Shown one piece after another: positions 6,533-9,998 of a stretch of 9,998 nucleotides of DNA. The notes beneath the pieces were generated by a model. It saw only the letters and a list, made by a program, of their open reading frames with translations. It was not told where the DNA came from and did no database searches. How positions within the stretch are numbered: position 1 is the stretch's first letter; every line of letters starts with the position of its first letter. The stretch lies in contig DAOTTZ010000095.1 of assembly GCA_034437535.1 (NCBI GenBank), forward strand, positions 1 through 9,998, in the 5' to 3' direction. The stretch comes from J038 sp034437535. Lineage in GTDB: Bacteria > Chloroflexota > Anaerolineae > Aggregatilineales > Phototrophicaceae. A program made the position numbers and the translations under genes.

Positions 6533-8065
6533 TTAGCCGCTGACGTTCTTCATGATGGGCGCACAACAGAGGATCAATTGCTTGGCCGCCTTGACTTCAT
6601 CCAGGCGGCGGAGCGGTGTATTGTGTGGGGCCTGGTGCAGAAGCTCCGGCGACTCGTGCGCTTCCTGGGCGATTTGCTCCATCGCGGTGATGAACGTATC
6701 AAGCATTTGCTTGGTCTCGGTCTCGGTCGGCTCGATGAGCAGGGCTTCCGGCACGATGAGCGGGAAGTAATTCGTCGGCGGGTGGATGCCGTAATCCATC
6801 AACCGCTTGGAAATATCCAACGCATGGACGTCACTGCCTTCAAACCGCCCTTCGATCACGAACTCATGCCCGCAGTAACGATTGTGCGGAACGGTGTAAT
6901 GCTGGCTAAGACGAGCGCGAACATAATTAGCGTTTAAGACCGCGTGGCGGCTGACATCGTGTAGGCCACTCCCGCCGTAGGCACGGATGTAGGCATAAGC
7001 GCGGATGTGCATCCCGACGTTACCATGAAAAGCCTTGAGGCGGCCAATGGTGCCTGGTGGTTGCACCAGACCATACAGCGGAGCATCATGCTCGTCATCA
7101 GCCTCTTCGACGATTTCCACCACCGGGCCGGGGCGATAATCCAGCAGACGCTCCGCCACACCGACGGCCCCACTACCAGGGCCACCGCCACCGTGCGGGG
7201 TAGAAAACGTCTTGTGCAGGTTGTAATGCATCACATCAAAACCCAGTTCGCCGGGCTTGACGATGCCCATCAGCGCGTTCATGTTGGCCCCATCCATGTA
7301 CATCAGACCACCGGCGTTATGCACCGTCTCGATCACGTCCAGGATGTGACGCTCGAACAGGCCAAGTGTGCTGGGGACAGTAATCATCATCCCGGCGATC
7401 TGGTCAGCATTTTCCCCGGAACAGGCTTCCTGCAAGGCGACCAGATCAACATTGCCATCGTCATCAGACGGCAATTCGACCACATCCAGCCCGGCCATTG
7501 TGACTGTCGCCGGGTTGGTACCATGTGCGCTATTGGGCACCAGGATCTTGGTGCGCTGGTCATCACCGCGATCCAGATGATATTTGCGGATCATCAAGAT
7601 ACCGGCGAATTCTCCCTGGGCACCTGCCGCCGGGAGCAAGCTCACGCCGGCAAAGCCGCTGACTTCCGCCAGCCATTCCTGGAGTTGATACATCAACGCT
7701 AGTGCGCCCTGTGAGCCTGCTTCGTCGGTGTGGGGGTGCAGGTGGGCAAAGCCGGGCAGACGCGCCACATCTTCGTTGATCTTCGGGTTGTACTTCATCG
7801 TGCAGGAGCCAAGCGGATAGAATCCGGTGTCAATCGCGTGGTTCAACTGGCTGAGGCGCACGAAATGGCGCACCACCTGATTCTCGCTGACTTCTGGCAG
7901 GGCCAGCTCATCACGGAGTAGATCCGCCGGGAGATCAGACTCTGGCACGTCAAGAGCGGGCAAATTGACACCGATCCGACCGGGCGAACTCATCTCATAG
8001 ATCAGCGGTTCCAGGGCCTTCTGGTTATCGTCAACATTGGTCTCTACCATATCTAGCGTTGCCAT
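6533..8065 (-). CDS. gcvPB: glycine dehydrogenase (decarboxylating) subunit 2, P-protein beta
   Basis: 510 residues, slightly longer than usual GcvPB because of N- and C-terminal tails. This subunit carries the PLP site of the split P-protein: the Schiff-base lysine is K285 in NLHKTFSTPHGGGGPG. Also visible are GSCTMKYNPK (87-95 region), the PAAGAQGEFAG loop (about 145-155), NSAHGTNPAT (178-187) and the MDGANMNA segment (257-264) that lines the cofactor pocket. With GcvPA it decarboxylates glycine and passes the aminomethyl group to the lipoyl arm of GcvH. Its ATG overlaps the gcvPA stop by one base (TAATG), and a strong AGGAGGT lies 6 bases upstream, so the two subunits are probably made by coupled translation in equal amounts. 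It is the last gene of the operon, followed by a hairpin terminator. Confidence 0.97.
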   Translation of the reverse strand: MATLDMVETNVDDNQKALEPLIYEMSSPGRIGVNLPALDVPESDLPADLLRDELALPEVSENQVVRHFVRLSQLNHAIDTGFYPLGSCTMKYNPKINEDVARLPGFAHLHPHTDEAGSQGALALMYQLQEWLAEVSGFAGVSLLPAAGAQGEFAGILMIRKYHLDRGDDQRTKILVPNSAHGTNPATVTMAGLDVVELPSDDDGNVDLVALQEACSGENADQIAGMMITVPSTLGLFERHILDVIETVHNAGGLMYMDGANMNALMGIVKPGELGFDVMHYNLHKTFSTPHGGGGPGSGAVGVAERLLDYRPGPVVEIVEEADDEHDAPLYGLVQPPGTIGRLKAFHGNVGMHIRAYAYIRAYGGSGLHDVSRHAVLNANYVRARLSQHYTVPHNRYCGHEFVIEGRFEGSDVHALDISKRLMDYGIHPPTNYFPLIVPEALLIEPTETETKQMLDTFITAMEQIAQEAHESPELLHQAPHNTPLRRLDEVKAAKQLILCCAPIMKNVSG

Positions 8066-9399
8066 TACACGACCTCCTGCAAAACAGCGACCAGCGCGTC
8101 GATTTCAGCGCGGGTGTTCATCTCCGTCACACATAAGAGCATATGATCTTTCAAATGTCCGTAATCCTGACCGAGATCATACCCGCCGATGATGCCGTTT
8201 TCGATCAACGCCTGGTTAACCTGCGCGACTGGCACCGGGCAACTCACCACGAATTCGTTGAAAAACGACTTATCCCGGTCCACACTGAAGCCGGCCACCG
8301 TGTCGATCTGGTCGGCGGCATAGTGGGCTTTGTGGTAGTTTAGCTCCGCGACCTTACGCATGCCATGCTTGCCCATCGCGGCCAGATACACAGACGCCGC
8401 AATCGCCATCAACCCCTGGTTGGTGCAGATATTGCTGGTGGCCTTCTCCCGGCGGATGTCCTGCTCGCGTGGGCGGAGTGTCATGACGAAGGCGCGGGTG
8501 CCCTCGCTATCGGTCGTCTCGCCGATGATACGTCCGGCGATCTTGCGCACATATTTTTCTCGCGTGGCGAAGAACCCCAGGTACGGCCCACCAAAGCCGA
8601 GCGACACGCCAAGCGGTTGTCCTTCACCGACGACAATATCCGCCCCGATCTCCCCCGGACTCTTGAACAGGCCGAGTGCAATCGGGTTGACGACCATCAC
8701 CAGCAAGGCACCGGCGTCGTGGACTTTTTCCGCCAGATAACGCAGGTCTTCAACCTGACCGAAGAAATTCGGATAGCCGACCGCCAGCATCGCGGTGTTA
8801 TCGTCCAGCATGTCGATTAAATCAGGGATGCTGGCCTGGCCTTTATCACCGACAAACTTAAGATCACCCCCTTGATGATAGGTACGGACGACCTCACGGT
8901 ATTGCGGGTTAATCGCATGGCTGAGGATGATCTTCTTACGCTTGCGGCGGGTCACTTCTAACGCCATCGTGACGGCTTCCGCCAGGCTGGTGGCCCCGTC
9001 GTAGTGGCTGGCGTTGGCGGCATCCATGCCGGTGAGGGCACACATCATGCTCTGATACTCATAGGTCGCCTGGAGTGTGCCCTGGCTCATCTCCGGTTGA
9101 TACGGCGTATAGGCAGTGTAGAATTCACCACGCATCAGCATATGGTTGACGATAGAGGGAATGAAATGGTGATACGCCCCCGCCCCGCGAAACAAAGCAA
9201 AATCACCGGCGTGCTCGTTGGCTTCCGCCAATGCTTGCATCTCCGCCAGGATTTCCATTTCGCTCATTGCATCCGGCAGATTCAACCGGGGGAAACGATG
9301 CGACGCAGGCACCGCATCGAAGAGATCTTCGATAGTAGTCACGCCGATGGTCGCCAGCATCTGCTGACGCTCAGCTTCAGTATGTGGAATATAGCTCAT
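8065..9399 (-). CDS. gcvPA: glycine dehydrogenase (decarboxylating) subunit 1, P-protein alpha
   Basis: 444 residues, the normal length for GcvPA. Recognisable family segments run in order: FRGAGAYHHFIPSIV (about 70-84), the YTPYQPEMSQGTLQATYEYQ stretch (97-116), ASHYDGATSLAEA (about 130-142), the GEGQPLG-containing glycine-rich region, and GKHGMRKVAELNYHKAHYAA near the end. This half has the PLP-enzyme fold without the catalytic lysine, which resides in GcvPB; the two form the active heterotetramer. The start at 9399 has AGGAG 9 bases upstream. It lies 45 bases after gcvH and overlaps gcvPB by one base, so the operon order is gcvH-gcvPA-gcvPB. There is no gcvT beside it, unlike the frequent gcvT-gcvH-gcvPA-gcvPB order. 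Confidence 0.97.
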   Translation of the reverse strand: MSYIPHTEAERQQMLATIGVTTIEDLFDAVPASHRFPRLNLPDAMSEMEILAEMQALAEANEHAGDFALFRGAGAYHHFIPSIVNHMLMRGEFYTAYTPYQPEMSQGTLQATYEYQSMMCALTGMDAANASHYDGATSLAEAVTMALEVTRRKRKKIILSHAINPQYREVVRTYHQGGDLKFVGDKGQASIPDLIDMLDDNTAMLAVGYPNFFGQVEDLRYLAEKVHDAGALLVMVVNPIALGLFKSPGEIGADIVVGEGQPLGVSLGFGGPYLGFFATREKYVRKIAGRIIGETTDSEGTRAFVMTLRPREQDIRREKATSNICTNQGLMAIAASVYLAAMGKHGMRKVAELNYHKAHYAADQIDTVAGFSVDRDKSFFNEFVVSCPVPVAQVNQALIENGIIGGYDLGQDYGHLKDHMLLCVTEMNTRAEIDALVAVLQEVV

Positions 9400-9444
9400 A
9401 CATCCGTACTCCTAAACTAACAATAAACAGACAAGTAGCATCGA

Positions 9445-9837
9445 CTAGCGTTCTTCGCAGTATGTCTTATAGGCTTCGGCATCCATGTAATCGCTGAGGT
9501 CTGGTTCGCCATCCAGTTTGATTTTGATGATCCAGCCCTTACCGTAGGGATCGGCATTGATGAGTTCTGGTTCGTCTTCCAGTTCTTCGTTAACCTCAAT
9601 GACTTCGCCGCCGACCAACGAATAAAGATCACTGGCCGCTTTGACCGACTCCACCGTCCCGAAGCTATCGCCAGCTTCGACGTTATCACCAACTTCGGGA
9701 AATTCGACATAAACAACGTCATTGAGGGCATCCTGAGCATAGTCCGAAATGCCAATGGTCGCCACGTCTCCTTCAATGCGGACCCATTCATCACTTTCAG
9801 CATATTTCAGATCATCCGGGAAGTTTAACTCTGCCAT
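9445..9837 (-). CDS. gcvH: glycine cleavage system H-protein (lipoyl carrier)
   Basis: 130 residues, the usual size. The lipoylated lysine is K66 in ESVKAASDLYSLVGGEV, the canonical hairpin site. The C-terminal NADPYGKGWIIKI motif is also typical. GcvH shuttles the aminomethyl group from the P-protein to the T-protein and reduced lipoate to the L-protein. I prefer the ATG at 9837: AAGGAG lies 8 bases before it, but only 2 bases before the other in-frame ATG at 9843 (which would add Met-Thr). It is the first gene of the gcv operon. The T-protein partner is the C-terminal half of the fusion at 1199-4348. Lipoate attachment enzymes and the L-protein are not in the window. Confidence 0.97.
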   Translation of the reverse strand: MAELNFPDDLKYAESDEWVRIEGDVATIGISDYAQDALNDVVYVEFPEVGDNVEAGDSFGTVESVKAASDLYSLVGGEVIEVNEELEDEPELINADPYGKGWIIKIKLDGEPDLSDYMDAEAYKTYCEER

Positions 9838-9883
9838 TGTCATTTCTCCTTGCTTTTCATTATGAATAGTTAAGTAAACTACA

Positions 9884-9901
9884 TACTACCTAAAGGTGGT
9901 A
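9884..9901. promoter_or_regulatory. operator-like dyad upstream of gcvH
   Basis: TACTACCTAAAGGTGGTA is a near-perfect 18-bp inverted repeat (8-base arms, one G-T mismatch, centre AA). Its 2-base centre makes an RNA hairpin unlikely and suggests a binding site for a dimeric regulator. It lies about 47-64 bases upstream of the gcvH start. A possible -10 (CATAAT on the minus strand, 9859-9864) lies between it and the gene. No known regulator motif is recognised. Confidence 0.35.
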
Positions 9902-9906
9902 GCTTT

Positions 9907-9933
9907 GTGAGGGCGACTGAAACTCGCCTTCAC
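9907..9933 (-). terminator. hairpin at the end of the upstream gene
   Basis: GTGAGGGCGA (9907-9916) pairs with TCGCCTTCAC (9924-9933): 10 bp with one G-U pair and a 7-base loop. On the minus strand the stem includes the TGA of the partial upstream gene and is followed by AAAGC, not a T-run, so it is at best a weak terminator. On the plus strand it is followed by TCTTTGTTGT, but no plus-strand gene needs it. It may partly insulate the gcv operon from the upstream gene. Confidence 0.35.
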
Positions 9934-9998
9934 TCTTTGTTGTCAACACTAAAGTTGTCATGTTCGCCATTCGGCTTGTCGTCATGACCTTCAATATA
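9930..9998 (-). CDS. C-terminal tail of an unidentified upstream gene (partial)
   Basis: From the right edge of the window the minus strand stays open for 22 codons, ending in TGA at 9930-9932. The peptide is hydrophilic and rich in Asp, Glu, Asn and His (it ends NFSVDNKE), like an acidic C-terminal tail. It does not match the C-terminus of a T-protein, so it is not a second gcvT. A hairpin overlaps the stop codon, which fits a gene end. A short open frame at a window edge can arise by chance, so the call is only moderate and no function is assigned. Confidence 0.4.
   Translation of the reverse strand, partial: YIEGHDDKPNGEHDNFSVDNKE

Noticed and set aside
7007..7702. 231-codon open frame on the plus strand
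   Set aside because: Antisense to gcvPB, whose conserved motifs span the same bases; no recognisable domain.
9939..9960. GTTGTCA direct repeat (9939-9945 and 9954-9960) as a regulatory repeat
   Set aside because: Both copies fall in the apparent coding tail of the upstream gene and read there as repeated Asp-Asn codons.
9838..9998. Glycine riboswitch upstream of gcvH
   Set aside because: The leader has a hairpin and a dyad, but I see none of the conserved glycine-aptamer core segments; part of the stretch reads as the end of another gene.

Overview
The window looks like a chromosomal piece of a monoderm bacterium, most likely Chloroflexota (Anaerolineae-like). This rests on inference: a heliorhodopsin, a glycine decarboxylase P-protein split into two subunits, and the general style of the proteins. 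No rRNA or other phylogenetic marker is present. Coding density is high, no gene-free stretch exceeds about 200 bases, and I see no tRNA, CRISPR array or riboswitch.

Layout from left to right: (1) 1-170, the start of an IS5-like transposase gene reading out of the window on the minus strand, with a possible insertion-sequence end abutting the next gene's terminator; (2) 203-1048 (-), a heliorhodopsin; (3) 1199-4348 (+), divergent from it, a roughly 1050-residue fusion of serine hydroxymethyltransferase (GlyA) and glycine-cleavage T-protein (GcvT), with a degenerate copy of the GcvT N-terminal region between the two enzymes; (4) 4403-5506 (-), a two-helix membrane protein with NAD-binding RCK domains but no potassium selectivity filter; (5) 5561-6469 (-), an AEC-family transporter; (6) 6533-9837 (-), the operon gcvH-gcvPA-gcvPB, closed by a hairpin terminator; (7) 9930-9998 (-), the C-terminal tail of an unidentified upstream gene.

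Functionally the window is dominated by glycine/one-carbon metabolism. GcvPA and GcvPB decarboxylate glycine, GcvH carries the aminomethyl group on lipoate, and the T-protein half of the fusion releases ammonia and makes 5,10-methylene-tetrahydrofolate. The GlyA half of the same polypeptide can use this at once to turn a second glycine into serine. The gcv operon has no gcvT of its own, which fits its relocation into the fusion. The L-protein (dihydrolipoamide dehydrogenase) is not in this window.

The most notable points are the fusion, the decayed GcvT-like repeat inside it that has lost the catalytic aspartate, a 26-residue insertion in the SHMT active-site region, the heliorhodopsin sharing an upstream region with the fusion gene, and the filterless RCK membrane protein.
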